In this document: positions 7,952-16,612 of the stretch, one piece after another
Position numbering within the stretch: position 1 is the first letter of the stretch
Layout of the letters: each line of letters begins with the position of its first letter
Assembly: GCA_041940425.1 (NCBI GenBank)
Contig: JBGTSF010000022.1
Coordinates: forward strand, 1 to 64,000
Length of the DNA stretch: 64,000 bases
Origin: DATHTS01 sp041940425
GTDB lineage: Bacteria > Acidobacteriota > Blastocatellia > Pyrinomonadales > Pyrinomonadaceae
Direction: 5' to 3'
Notes under the pieces: generated by a model
What the model saw: only the letters and a program-made list of their open reading frames with translations
Database searches by the model: none
Told to the model about the DNA's origin: nothing
Program-made: the position numbers and the translations under genes

Positions 7952-9325
7952 ATGAAGACTAAAAAAATGCCGCTAAATGTCAGAAGGTTTTTCGCTTCGA
8001 TTCTACTGTCATTATTCGCAATTATTTTTACAAACGCGCAGACCGCGCCGACGACCGCCGAGGTGATGCGCGAACGCATCGCCAAAGCAAAGGCTTACAT
8101 CGTCGTTAAAAATTACAACGCCGCGATCTACGAACTCGAAAACGTCCGGCGCGAAACCAACGATCCGAACATTCACGCGATGCTCAACGTCCTGTTGATG
8201 CACAGCTATCTCGAACAGACCGATTACAAACGCGCGCAGGATTTTCTCGATTCGCTCTACAAGGATTTGAAATCGAATAAACCGAACGCCGCGATGAATT
8301 ATTACGCGGTCGCCGGACAGATCATCAAGGGCGCGAAGACGCAGGTCGAGCGTTATAAAAACGTCGGGCTGTCGGTTTCCGACCGCAATCTGCCGCTCGA
8401 AGCGATCGTTGACATTGATAAAATGCGCGAAACTCTCGAAGCCGTCATCACGCAGTCGAAGGATTTAGGCACGGACAAAAAACAAACGCCGACCGCGCTT
8501 CCTCTGCTCGAAGAAGCGATCAACGCGAGAGGAACTCTGGCGAAAGATGAATACGACGCGAACCGATGGAAATTGGAAGTCGTGGACGCGCGCGAGGACA
8601 TCATCAAATCCCGCAGCACGATCATCAACGCGGTTGACGGCACGAGCGATCAGCAGACGGAAACGGTCGCCGCCAACACTTCAAAGACCCAAACCGTAAA
8701 CAATCAAACCGTCGCGCAAACTCCGGTTGTCGAAAAGAAAACCGAGAATGTTTCCGCGTTTCAGCCCGTTCCGGCTTCGTCCGAAAAACCGAAAACCGTC
8801 GAGCCGAACCCGGAAATGACGGCAAAGACGGAAACGCCGAAGCAGGAAGAACCGAAAAAGGCGGACGAAACACCGAAACAGACGGAAACCGCCGCTCAAA
8901 ACGAGACGAAGCCGAACAATCAGCGTCAGCGTCTGATCGTCGGTCAAAATAATAAGCAAACCGAAACTCCTAAAAAACAGGAAGAAACGAAAACCGAAAC
9001 TCCGGCGGAAACCGTCGCCGAAAGCGAAAATAATACAAACAACGCTTCGCCGCTGACGGTCGGTTCGCTGATCGGCTACGCGACCAAACAGGTCAAACCG
9101 GTCTATCCGCCGACGGCGCGGACGATGCGGATGACGGGCGTCGTCAAGGTCGAGGTAACGATTGACGAGGAAGGCAAGGTTACGGAAGTCAAAAACACGG
9201 ACGGACCGAGCCTGCTCCAGCAGGCGGCGGTTGATGCCGTCAGAAAATGGCAGTTCAAGCCGTTTTTGCGCGACGGACAGCCGACGAAAGCGACCGGTTT
9301 TGTCAGTTTTAACTTCAACTTGTAA
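7952..9325 (+). CDS. Exported protein with C-terminal TonB domain
   Basis: Protein of 457 residues. A signal sequence or N-terminal anchor (RRFFASILLSLFAIIF) is followed by a helical region (about 35-220) that may contain a TPR-like unit (AKAYIVVKNYNAAIYELENV). A long Lys/Glu/Thr/Pro-rich low-complexity linker follows (about 230-360), then a TonB C-terminal domain (about 375-457) with KPVYPPTAR, GVVKVEVTIDEEGKV and DAVRKWQFKP. Such proteins are thought to pass proton-motive energy to outer-membrane receptors. No ExbB or ExbD is next to it. A strong terminator follows. The linker composition is ordinary for periplasm-spanning TonB proteins. Confidence 0.85.
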   Translation: MKTKKMPLNVRRFFASILLSLFAIIFTNAQTAPTTAEVMRERIAKAKAYIVVKNYNAAIYELENVRRETNDPNIHAMLNVLLMHSYLEQTDYKRAQDFLDSLYKDLKSNKPNAAMNYYAVAGQIIKGAKTQVERYKNVGLSVSDRNLPLEAIVDIDKMRETLEAVITQSKDLGTDKKQTPTALPLLEEAINARGTLAKDEYDANRWKLEVVDAREDIIKSRSTIINAVDGTSDQQTETVAANTSKTQTVNNQTVAQTPVVEKKTENVSAFQPVPASSEKPKTVEPNPEMTAKTETPKQEEPKKADETPKQTETAAQNETKPNNQRQRLIVGQNNKQTETPKKQEETKTETPAETVAESENNTNNASPLTVGSLIGYATKQVKPVYPPTARTMRMTGVVKVEVTIDEEGKVTEVKNTDGPSLLQQAAVDAVRKWQFKPFLRDGQPTKATGFVSFNFNL

Positions 9326-9345
9326 TTTTTAGCAAAGGAAAATTA

Positions 9346-9383
9346 AAAACGGCTGACTTTTATCGAGAAGTCAGCCGTTTTTT
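9346..9383 (+). terminator. Rho-independent terminator after the TonB-domain gene
   Basis: 14-bp perfect stem (AAAACGGCTGACTT with its complement), 8-base loop and a run of six T, starting 21 bp after the stop codon. Confidence 0.9.
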
Positions 9384-9438
9384 CGCCTTCTGCAACCGTT
9401 TCGGACGAAAAAACAACCAAGTATTTGATTTTGGAACA

Positions 9439-9690
9439 GATAACGCCGTCTTTGAAAACCGCGCCAACGCCTTTTTAAATTGCGCCGATGCCCCTTTAAA
9501 TCGCGCCAACGCTTAATTGTTTTGCGCCAAGCCCTTTTTAAATGCCGCCAACGCCTTTTTAAACCGCGCCGGTGTCAATTTAAATCGCGCCAACGCCTTT
9601 TTAAATGCCGCCGACGGCAAATTAAATCGCGCCGGTGCCGGATTAAATGACGCGGGCGGCTTTTTGGACCGTGCCGGAGGCATTTTATAA
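9439..9690. repeat. 21-bp minisatellite, 12 units
   Basis: Twelve adjacent 21-bp units fill most of the 433-bp gap between the TonB-domain gene and the M1 peptidase. The consensus begins C-G-C-G-C-C-A-A-C-G-C-C and ends in TTTTTAAAT. Clean copies lie at 9460-9480 and 9586-9606; the outermost copies are most divergent. The period is a multiple of three, but no convincing gene spans the array. The last 68 bp before the peptidase start hold only its leader. Confidence 0.9.
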
Positions 9691-9758
9691 AGTTTTTCGT
9701 TTCAAACGGCGCGAAATGAGTTAGAATCAATAAAAAACTTAAAAAGGATTTAACCGTT

Positions 9759-12700
9759 ATGAAAACGATCCCGCTTTTTCTCATTTCGATATTTATGATC
9801 TTGAGTATGGTTTTCGGTCAGAAACCGGACGTTTCGCGCGCCGTCAAATATTCGGACGTTCGATATAATTTGAAGCTCACGCTCGAAAAACAGGCGGAGA
9901 TGCTGAAGGGCGAGATCGAGATTCGCCTCAATGCGTCAGCCGGCGGCTCAAGCCCGGTGATTGTTCTTGACTGGCAAAAAATAAAGGGAAAGGAAAAGCT
10001 CTCGACCGTTTCGAATGTTTTCCTTAACGGCAAATCCGCCTCAAATAAGGACGGAGCCGGTCTGCGCTACGAAGAAACCGGCAGGCATCTCATTTTCAAA
10101 GACGGCGTAGAAACGGGCGAAAACATTATCAAACTAGATTTCACCTCGCCGCTCGGCACGGATGATTCGGCGGTAACGCGCCATTTCGACAAAGAGGATA
10201 AATCGGAATACGTCTATTCCCTGTTTAACGGATCGAACGCGGGAACGGCTTTTCCCGTCTTCGCCGCGCCGGAAATAAGAGCCGCGATCAGCCTGACGCT
10301 CGTTATTCCGAACGGCTGGCAAGCGGTCGCCGCGACCGATCTCCGGCAGGAAAAGCAGACGACCGCTAAAGACTCGAAAAAAACGGAACGCCAGTTGGAA
10401 TTTTACGAAACCGCGCCGCTCAGCCTGTCCGAATTCGCGTTTGCGGCGGGCGATTTCTCGCGTCTGCGCGAAGAAGATTTTCAGCAGAAAAAAACGCTCG
10501 CCGACCAAGCCGGATTCAACAAAAAAGCGCGTCTTTACGCCCGCCGATCGCAAACCGCGAAAGCCGAGCAAATGGCATCGGAGTTTTTTCAGATCAGCCG
10601 GAGAGAAAATCCCGCGCCGAACATCAAACGCGATATGGTTTTAGTTCCCGGACTTCCCGTGTCGCGCGTCGAATACAGAGGGCTGAAATTTATGCGCGAA
10701 GAAACCGCCGTGCCGGAAAAAGACACGTCGCCGACCGAAGCGGGCGTTTCGCTTGCTCTGGCGCGTTGGCGGGCGGAGAGATATTCGGACGTTCGATATA
10801 AATTAAACATCACGCTCGAAAAAGGCGCGCCGCTGATGAAAGGCGAGATCGAGATTCGCGTAAAACTGACGGAAGACGGCGCGAAAAATGATTTAATTCT
10901 CGATTGGCGGACGACGCAGTTTGCAAATGATAAAGATAAACCTTATGCCGATGTTTTTGAAATAAATGGAACTCCGGTCAATGGTTCGGGAATTGATAAT
11001 CGGATTCTTTTTGTCGCCGAACATATAACGATTGACGACACGCTTTTAAAGAAAGGCGAAAACGTCATCAAAATAAAATTCGCCTCGCCGGTCAAAACGT
11101 CGGGCGCGGCGGTGACGCGCTATGTTGACAAGGAAGACGGCGCGGAATACGTCTATTCGCTGTTCGTCCCGTCGGACGCAAGCACGGCGTTTCCCGTCTT
11201 TGACCAGCCGGATTTGAAGGCGCGGTTTCAGTTAGGAATTCGTCCGCCGGATAGATGGAAAGTCGTTTCAAATACGGACAGTTACAAAGCTAGAATGGAT
11301 CCGATGGATTGGGGAGCTTATAATTTTGAGGAAACAAAACCGATAAGTCCTTACGTTTTTGCCTTTGCCGCTGGAGAGTTTGAAGTGTTCAATGAAAGAA
11401 CCAACGAAGCCGCAATCAGTAAAATATCGGAAGAATTCAAATCAAACAAAAGTAATGATTGGCTTGGTTATCAAAAAAGTGTTAGAGCAATAACAGGAAA
11501 TCGTATTTACGTCCGCAAATCGCAAGCCGAAAAATTCAAACAACACGCTGACGAGGTTTTTCGATTAAACCGCGAATCGGTCAAATATCTCGAAGAATGG
11601 TTTGATTACAAATTTCCGTTTCCGAAATACGATCTGGTTTTGATTCCCGAATTTCCGTTCGGCGGGATGGAACACGCGGGCGCGACTTTTCTGCGCGAAG
11701 ACCGCATTATTTTCCCGACCGAGCCGACGAAGAACGATTTTATCACGCGGGCGAATCTCATCTTTCACGAAGCCGCGCATCAATGGTTCGGCGACACGGT
11801 AACGATGAAATGGTTTGACGATCTGTGGCTCAAGGAAGGCTTTGCCGAATTTATGGCGTATAAAACGCTGGAAAAGTTGATGCCCGAAATGAATGCGTGG
11901 AAAGTCTTTTACGAGCGCAACAAACAAGCCGCCTACCTGACGGACGTAACGCGCGGCACAACGCCGATCTATCAGGAAATCCCGAATCTCTCGTCGGCAA
12001 AATCCGCCTACGGCAACATCGTCTATCGCAAAGCCCCGTCGTTTCTCAAACAAGCCGAGTATTATCTGGGCGAAAAAGAATTTCAAACCGCCGTCCGCGC
12101 ATTTTTGAAAAAACACGAATTTGCAAATGCCGAATGGACGGATTTGGTTAATGAATTTGAAAAATTCGGTGATTTTGACAAAGACGCTCTAAAAGATTGG
12201 GGAGAAAAATGGGTTACAAAGCCAGGACTTCCGATTATAAATCTCCGTGAAGAAAACGGTAGTTTGAAATGTGATGTTATACACAACAAACGCCAGTGTC
12301 CATACGGTCAAATAAACATTTCAAATTATAAAGATGCGTGGCAAATGCACACGAAAATTTTGGTTATTCACGATAACGGACAGAAAGACATTGTAGATAG
12401 CCGCATTGCTAAACAGAAACCCATCAATGAACTGGAAGCTTTTCCCGGCACAATAGTAATTCCTTTTAATTGGAAGGTTGAATTTGTATTTGTTAATTAT
12501 CAAGATTACGGCTACGGCATCTTTCTGCTTGACGAGAAAAGCCGCCGTTACGTTCTCGAAAATATCCAAAACGAAAAAGACGATTTTCTGCGCTCGATGA
12601 TGTGGGGCAGTCTGTGGGATGCGGTCAGATTTTACGAACTCGCGCCCGAAGAATATGTGCGCCTCGTCATCAAAAACATCAATGTCGAACAGGACGAAAG

Positions 12701-13556
12701 CACGATTCAAACGCTTTTGGGCAGAGCCTCGACGGCGATGAATTATTACATCGAAAACGGCGCACAGTCAGTACCGCCTGCGTCAGCGGGCGGCTCAACA
12801 CGGCAAACTAAAATGTCAAATAAAAACTCAAACGCTGTAACATCTGACATTGAGCCATCCGCTAACGCAGATGGTACTGACCTGCCCGACCGCGTTGAAC
12901 AATTACTGATCAACAAGCTCGAAACCGCCCCGACCGTCGGGCAAAAGATAACTTACTTCCGCGCCCTGCAATCAATCGGCTCAAGCGACGAAACAAAACG
13001 GATTTTCAAGGATTTACTAAACGGTAAATCGAAATTAAAAGATGTCGAACTAAAAACCAAAGACAAATTCGATCTCGTTACAAGATTGATAATTTTGGGC
13101 GACAAAGACGCTCTGAATATTCTCGCCGAACTCGAAAAACAACATACGGACGACGCGGCAAAACGCTACGCTTTCGCCGCCCGCGCCGGAATTCCGACGA
13201 AAGAAAACAAAGCGAAATACTGGAACGATTTTGTCAATAACAAGGAAATCTCCGAAAACTGGATCGAATCCGCATTCGCCGTTTTCAACACGCCGCGCCA
13301 TTCCGATCTGACACTTCCCTATTTAGAAAAAGCCTTAGCCGAATTGCCGAACTTAAAACGCAATAGAAAAATCTTTTTCGTCAACGGCTGGCTCGGCGCG
13401 TTCATCGGCGGGCAGAAAAGCGAAGAGGCATTAAATATCGTTAATAAATTTTTAGAGAAAAATCCCGATCTCGACAGGGATTTGCGTCTGAAGATTTTGG
13501 AAAACGCCGACAATCTCGAACGCGCCGTCAAGATTCGCGCGAAATACGGGAAATAA
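9759..13556 (+). CDS. Exported M1 family aminopeptidase with duplicated N-terminal domain
   Basis: Zinc metallopeptidase removing N-terminal residues from peptides. A signal peptide (MKTIPLFLISIFMILSMVFG) implies a periplasmic or extracellular site. Catalytic residues are complete: substrate motif GGMEH (635-639; GAMEN in most relatives), HEAAH (670-674) and the second zinc Glu in LWLKEGFAEF (about 693). At 1265 residues it is longer than usual because the N-terminal domain occurs twice: YSDVRYNLKLTLEK at about 30 and YSDVRYKLNITLEK at about 343. The first copy ends with a degenerate remnant of the GGMEH block (PVSRVEYRGLKFMRE, about 300). A C-terminal helical domain contains an in-frame REPIN-like insertion (12767-12881). 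Confidence 0.93.
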   Translation: MKTIPLFLISIFMILSMVFGQKPDVSRAVKYSDVRYNLKLTLEKQAEMLKGEIEIRLNASAGGSSPVIVLDWQKIKGKEKLSTVSNVFLNGKSASNKDGAGLRYEETGRHLIFKDGVETGENIIKLDFTSPLGTDDSAVTRHFDKEDKSEYVYSLFNGSNAGTAFPVFAAPEIRAAISLTLVIPNGWQAVAATDLRQEKQTTAKDSKKTERQLEFYETAPLSLSEFAFAAGDFSRLREEDFQQKKTLADQAGFNKKARLYARRSQTAKAEQMASEFFQISRRENPAPNIKRDMVLVPGLPVSRVEYRGLKFMREETAVPEKDTSPTEAGVSLALARWRAERYSDVRYKLNITLEKGAPLMKGEIEIRVKLTEDGAKNDLILDWRTTQFANDKDKPYADVFEINGTPVNGSGIDNRILFVAEHITIDDTLLKKGENVIKIKFASPVKTSGAAVTRYVDKEDGAEYVYSLFVPSDASTAFPVFDQPDLKARFQLGIRPPDRWKVVSNTDSYKARMDPMDWGAYNFEETKPISPYVFAFAAGEFEVFNERTNEAAISKISEEFKSNKSNDWLGYQKSVRAITGNRIYVRKSQAEKFKQHADEVFRLNRESVKYLEEWFDYKFPFPKYDLVLIPEFPFGGMEHAGATFLREDRIIFPTEPTKNDFITRANLIFHEAAHQWFGDTVTMKWFDDLWLKEGFAEFMAYKTLEKLMPEMNAWKVFYERNKQAAYLTDVTRGTTPIYQEIPNLSSAKSAYGNIVYRKAPSFLKQAEYYLGEKEFQTAVRAFLKKHEFANAEWTDLVNEFEKFGDFDKDALKDWGEKWVTKPGLPIINLREENGSLKCDVIHNKRQCPYGQINISNYKDAWQMHTKILVIHDNGQKDIVDSRIAKQKPINELEAFPGTIVIPFNWKVEFVFVNYQDYGYGIFLLDEKSRRYVLENIQNEKDDFLRSMMWGSLWDAVRFYELAPEEYVRLVIKNINVEQDESTIQTLLGRASTAMNYYIENGAQSVPPASAGGSTRQTKMSNKNSNAVTSDIEPSANADGTDLPDRVEQLLINKLETAPTVGQKITYFRALQSIGSSDETKRIFKDLLNGKSKLKDVELKTKDKFDLVTRLIILGDKDALNILAELEKQHTDDAAKRYAFAARAGIPTKENKAKYWNDFVNNKEISENWIESAFAVFNTPRHSDLTLPYLEKALAELPNLKRNRKIFFVNGWLGAFIGGQKSEEALNIVNKFLEKNPDLDRDLRLKILENADNLERAVKIRAKYGK
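9932..9951. repeat. Single REP-like half inside the M1 peptidase gene
   Basis: 20-bp stretch differing at one base from part of the left arm of the 12767-12881 element. It encodes NASAGGSS in the first copy of the duplicated domain and has no counterpart in the second copy. Confidence 0.6.
12767..12881. repeat. REPIN-like inverted pair inserted in frame in the M1 peptidase
   Basis: Two 32-base arms (12767-12798 and 12850-12881) are reverse complements except at five positions. Each arm also folds on itself: CCGCC pairs with GGCGG in the left arm and CCATC with GATGG in the right, so four of the five differences are compensatory. The element keeps the reading frame and encodes a Ser/Asn/Ala-rich insertion beginning PPASAGGS. 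Confidence 0.8.
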
Positions 13557-13581
13557 AAAAAGTGGGAGCATTAGTAAAAGG

Positions 13582-13893
13582 CTACGCGGTTTTTCCGACG
13601 CTCTTGCCTCCGGCATCGAACAAAACTTCGCCGCGGTGAACCGCCGGTTCGTTCGGCAGAAATTCGGCGATGTTTTCTTTGACCCAACCGGTTATTTTTT
13701 CGGTCGCGCTGTCCGCGTTTTCTTTCGTGTCGAAAACGCTCACGCCGCCGAGATCGCCGTCGTCAAATGCCACGCCGTAGTAAGCGATAAAGCCCGTCAT
13801 TTCCTTGAATTTCGGAACCAATCCCTCTTCGACCCGTTTGATAACTTCGTCGCGGTCGGTCGCACCGGCATATTTTCTGATGTTTAGATACAT
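13582..13893 (-). CDS. Small dimeric alpha/beta-barrel-like protein, function unknown
   Basis: Protein of 103 residues without a signal peptide. It begins MYLNIRKYAG and has the beta-alpha-beta pattern of antibiotic-biosynthesis-monooxygenase-like ferredoxin folds (RVEEGLVPKFKEMTGFIAYY, then VSVFDTKENADSATEKITGWV). Such proteins are often named after monooxygenases without a known substrate. It is convergent with the M1 peptidase gene and lies downstream of the DUF4440 gene on the same strand, separated by a hairpin. Confidence 0.75.
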   Translation of the reverse strand: MYLNIRKYAGATDRDEVIKRVEEGLVPKFKEMTGFIAYYGVAFDDGDLGGVSVFDTKENADSATEKITGWVKENIAEFLPNEPAVHRGEVLFDAGGKSVGKTA

Positions 13894-13910
13894 AATTTTT
13901 TATCCCATTT

Positions 13911-13949
13911 TTCGAGCGGGTAAAATCGCTGAAATTTCACCCGCTCGAA
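13911..13949 (-). terminator. Hairpin between the DUF4440 gene and the small barrel gene
   Basis: 11-bp perfect inverted repeat (TTCGAGCGGGT with its complement) around a 17-base loop, directly after the stop of the 13954-14802 gene. No clean T-run follows, so it may be a weak terminator or processing site. Confidence 0.45.
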
Positions 13950-13953
13950 CTGA

Positions 13954-14802
13954 TTAATTATTGTCATTGAGAACGGAGGAATGTCCGGCGATAGCTCTCC
14001 ATTTCCCGTCGTCCTCTTTTGCCAGCGTTCTGGTAAAACGCATTTTCATCTCCATCGGTTTGCCCGTCGCGTCCATTCCCTTAATGTGATACACGCCGGT
14101 TATCACGCCCATATCGCCGTTCATCTGAACATTGACATCAGACAATTTGACCGAATCGTATTTGTTCTTGTCGTTCTTGATCGCTTCGAGCATCTGGGAC
14201 TTGTTGACCGTCTGACCGTTCAAGCCGACACCGATATAATTGTCCGCCGTGTTGCGCTCGAACCATGCGACATCGCGTTTCATATACGCCTTGTAGCCGT
14301 CAATTTCCTTGCCGACCAGATGTCCTCCGCCCTCGAACGGATGCCCGGTCGAGCTGACGACCTGCCAGTTGCCGTTGCGTTTTTCGAGAAAATGGATCGC
14401 CCGCGAATACGCATTTTTGTATAGCCCGTCGTCGGTCTTCGTGCGGACGGCGACGCGGTGCGTGATCGTCGCGGTGTTCGGCGTGCAGGAGATGACGTAT
14501 GTGTCATAGACGGGTTTCGGCTGGTCCTGCGGGTTGGTTTTCGCCTGTTCGGCTTGCGCGATCGCGCCGTCAATCGCCTGTTTCCTGTCCGTCGTGTTCA
14601 TAAAACCGATACCGGCAAAATCGCTGGCGTAAATCTTTTCGAGATAGGCGCGGTCGCCTTTATCGGACATTTCGCCCCACTGTTTGTCCAATGCTTCGAG
14701 CGCCTTTTTATCGGCATCGCTGCATTGTCCGAAAGCGATCATTCCGCACAGTGCAATGAGCATACAAAAACTCAGGAGTCGTTTGAATTCACCATAAAAC
14801 AT
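13954..14802 (-). CDS. Exported protein with two DUF4440/SnoaL-like domains
   Basis: Protein of 282 residues with a signal peptide (LLSFCMLIALCGMIAFG). Two NTF2-like units follow in tandem. The first begins ADKKALEALDKQWGEMSDKGD (about 30-150) and the second DGYKAYMKRDVAWFERNTADNYIGVG (about 168-280). Each has the helix-then-sheet pattern, and SRAIHFLEKRNGNWQVVSS and RFTRTLAKEDDGKWRAIAGHSS are matching strands. Function is unknown; single-domain relatives range from enzymes to ligand-binding proteins. AAGGAGG precedes the start. Confidence 0.85.
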   Translation of the reverse strand: MFYGEFKRLLSFCMLIALCGMIAFGQCSDADKKALEALDKQWGEMSDKGDRAYLEKIYASDFAGIGFMNTTDRKQAIDGAIAQAEQAKTNPQDQPKPVYDTYVISCTPNTATITHRVAVRTKTDDGLYKNAYSRAIHFLEKRNGNWQVVSSTGHPFEGGGHLVGKEIDGYKAYMKRDVAWFERNTADNYIGVGLNGQTVNKSQMLEAIKNDKNKYDSVKLSDVNVQMNGDMGVITGVYHIKGMDATGKPMEMKMRFTRTLAKEDDGKWRAIAGHSSVLNDNN

Positions 14803-15003
14803 TTTTTCCTCCTTATGGTTTGTAAAGCGAATCGAAAGAATTCGCTTGTTTTAATAATTGTTTTTTTGATTCTTTCAAAGCTTATACAATTATTAAGACC
14901 GAATCAAATTTCTCCCGAAATTCGATTTCCGGCTCTTCTTTATCCGGTTTCGGTTCTCAGACCGTTTTTTACACGAATTCCCGGCTCTTGCCAGTTAAAC
15001 CGG

Positions 15004-16131
15004 TCAGCGGTGTTTCGCCTGCCAGAAATCCCTGTGGACGGCTTTTGCCCAGTTCCAGACTCTTCCCTTTTTCAGATTGAACTGCGCGTCGTCCCAGATG
15101 CCGTAATGCAGGTAGATCGAATCGGCGCCGCCCGCGTCAATGATGGCGCGGATCTCGTGATAATACTCTCTTTTTGGCTCTTCGCCTCTGAGTTCGGAGA
15201 GAATATTTTCAGCCGCCGTTTCCGCCTGACGCACCGCCATATGCGCGAATTTCGGACCGGAAAACGCGACGATATCGCCGACCGCATAAGCATTTTCAAG
15301 ATTGTGAACGCGCATCTTGCCGTCCACTTTGACGAAATCCTCTTCGTCCGTTACGCCCCAGTTCCGCAGGATCGCCTGCCCGCGAAAGGGCGGCAGAAGC
15401 ATCAAAAGATCGTATCTGATTTCGTGTTTGTTTGCCGATAAAACCGCTTCCGACGTGATTTCATTGATCGGAACGTCATACAGAACATTTATTTTGTGCC
15501 GCGCGAAAGCCGCTTCCAATTCTTTGTGCAGATTCGCGCCGCCGAATGCCGCTTCGAGCGATTCGGGAAAAACGGCTTTGATCTTGATTTTCCCTTCGCC
15601 GATCTGTTTCTCGAATTTTCTCGCCAGCGCGAAAGCCGTTTCGCAGACCGGAACGGGCAGACGCGCGCCCGGACATAAACCGGCGATGATCGTGCCTTCG
15701 GTAAAATCGCGGACGGCATCGCCGAATCGAAGAGCCGCGCCCGTGCCGAGCAGGTGATGCGCGTGTTCGAAAAATCCGCCGATCTTTTCGGTCGCCAGCC
15801 GCCGACCCGGCGCGAGAACGAGATAGTCGTATTTAAGCTCGCCTTTAAAATCCTCTCCCGCGACCTCCGCCGCGCGTCTCCGCGGATTTAGACGGATCAG
15901 CTCGCCGCGCACAAAACGGACATTGAGTTCGTCCAGTCTTTCACGCAGGTCGAATGTTATATCTTCACGTTCGATCTCGCCGAACGCGAGCTGAACGAGT
16001 GCCGGATAGAACGTAAATTTCCGATTCGGCGCGAGCAGTGTGATCCGGTGCGGCGAGCCGGGCGAAGAGGTCAATCTTTCAGCCGCCACAAGCCCGCCGA
16101 ATCCGCCGCCGATAATTAAAATATTTGCCAT
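15004..16131 (-). CDS. FAD-dependent oxidoreductase, sulfide:quinone-reductase-like
   Basis: Flavoprotein of 375 residues in the NDH-2/SQR superfamily. The N-terminal dinucleotide fold GGGFGGLVAAERL (8-20), YDYLVLAPGRR and the second FAD block ENAYAVGDIVAF are clear. Cysteines in LCPGARLPVPVCETA resemble the sulfide-oxidising region of SQR rather than NDH-2. The C-terminus is a short amphipathic tail, as in membrane-surface flavoproteins. It probably passes electrons from sulfide or another small donor to quinone. It stands alone on the minus strand. A peroxide- or NADH-oxidising role cannot be excluded. Confidence 0.82.
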   Translation of the reverse strand: MANILIIGGGFGGLVAAERLTSSPGSPHRITLLAPNRKFTFYPALVQLAFGEIEREDITFDLRERLDELNVRFVRGELIRLNPRRRAAEVAGEDFKGELKYDYLVLAPGRRLATEKIGGFFEHAHHLLGTGAALRFGDAVRDFTEGTIIAGLCPGARLPVPVCETAFALARKFEKQIGEGKIKIKAVFPESLEAAFGGANLHKELEAAFARHKINVLYDVPINEITSEAVLSANKHEIRYDLLMLLPPFRGQAILRNWGVTDEEDFVKVDGKMRVHNLENAYAVGDIVAFSGPKFAHMAVRQAETAAENILSELRGEEPKREYYHEIRAIIDAGGADSIYLHYGIWDDAQFNLKKGRVWNWAKAVHRDFWQAKHR

Positions 16132-16612
16132 AATTTGCTCTCCGTTAAATTAATAATTCGATTTCAGCTTTTGTGTTTCTTCGCGCGATTTTGAACTCGA
16201 AGTGTTTTTTAAATCAGCCGTTTCGGTAAATTTTGAGCCGTCAGCCGCAATTAAAATTTTCACTATTTGACGCATCTCCAAATCATTGGAAGCGCAATCG
16301 GCATTCCATTAGGGCAAAACAGTAAATGTGTGAAATTTAGTGGTATTTAAGATATGGAAGCCGACGGTTAAACCGGATAACCGTGAAAAAATCCCGTTGA
16401 CCTGCGAAAAAATCCGCAGTTATGCCGGACAAGCGAAAGACATCATACGGGCAAAGATAAAACCTGGTCGAGTCGAACGAGTAAATTTTGAATTTTCCAT
16501 CAGAATCGGCAACACCGAAAACGAAAAGCAGTCGCTTTTTCAAAGGGCGGCGGCGATTAAACTCTATGCTTATCGCACATTCGAAAGCCTTACAAGTTGT
16601 CCGAACACGACA
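16132..16612. other. 481-bp gap without a supported gene
   Basis: Nothing convincing is visible between the flavoprotein start and the cusB stop. A 95-codon plus-strand frame from GTG at 16340 has no family resemblance or ribosome binding site and runs into the end of cusB, so it is not called. The flavoprotein promoter should lie in the right-hand neighbouring bases upstream of 16131 (that is, 16132-16300), but no clear -35/-10 pair was found. Confidence 0.6.

Noticed and set aside
9439..9690. CRISPR array
   Set aside because: Units are contiguous 21-mers without unique spacers and no cas genes are present; the same holds for 46740-46991.
9575..9784. Arg-rich minus-strand open frame
   Set aside because: Product of the 21-bp minisatellite; biased composition and no start signal.
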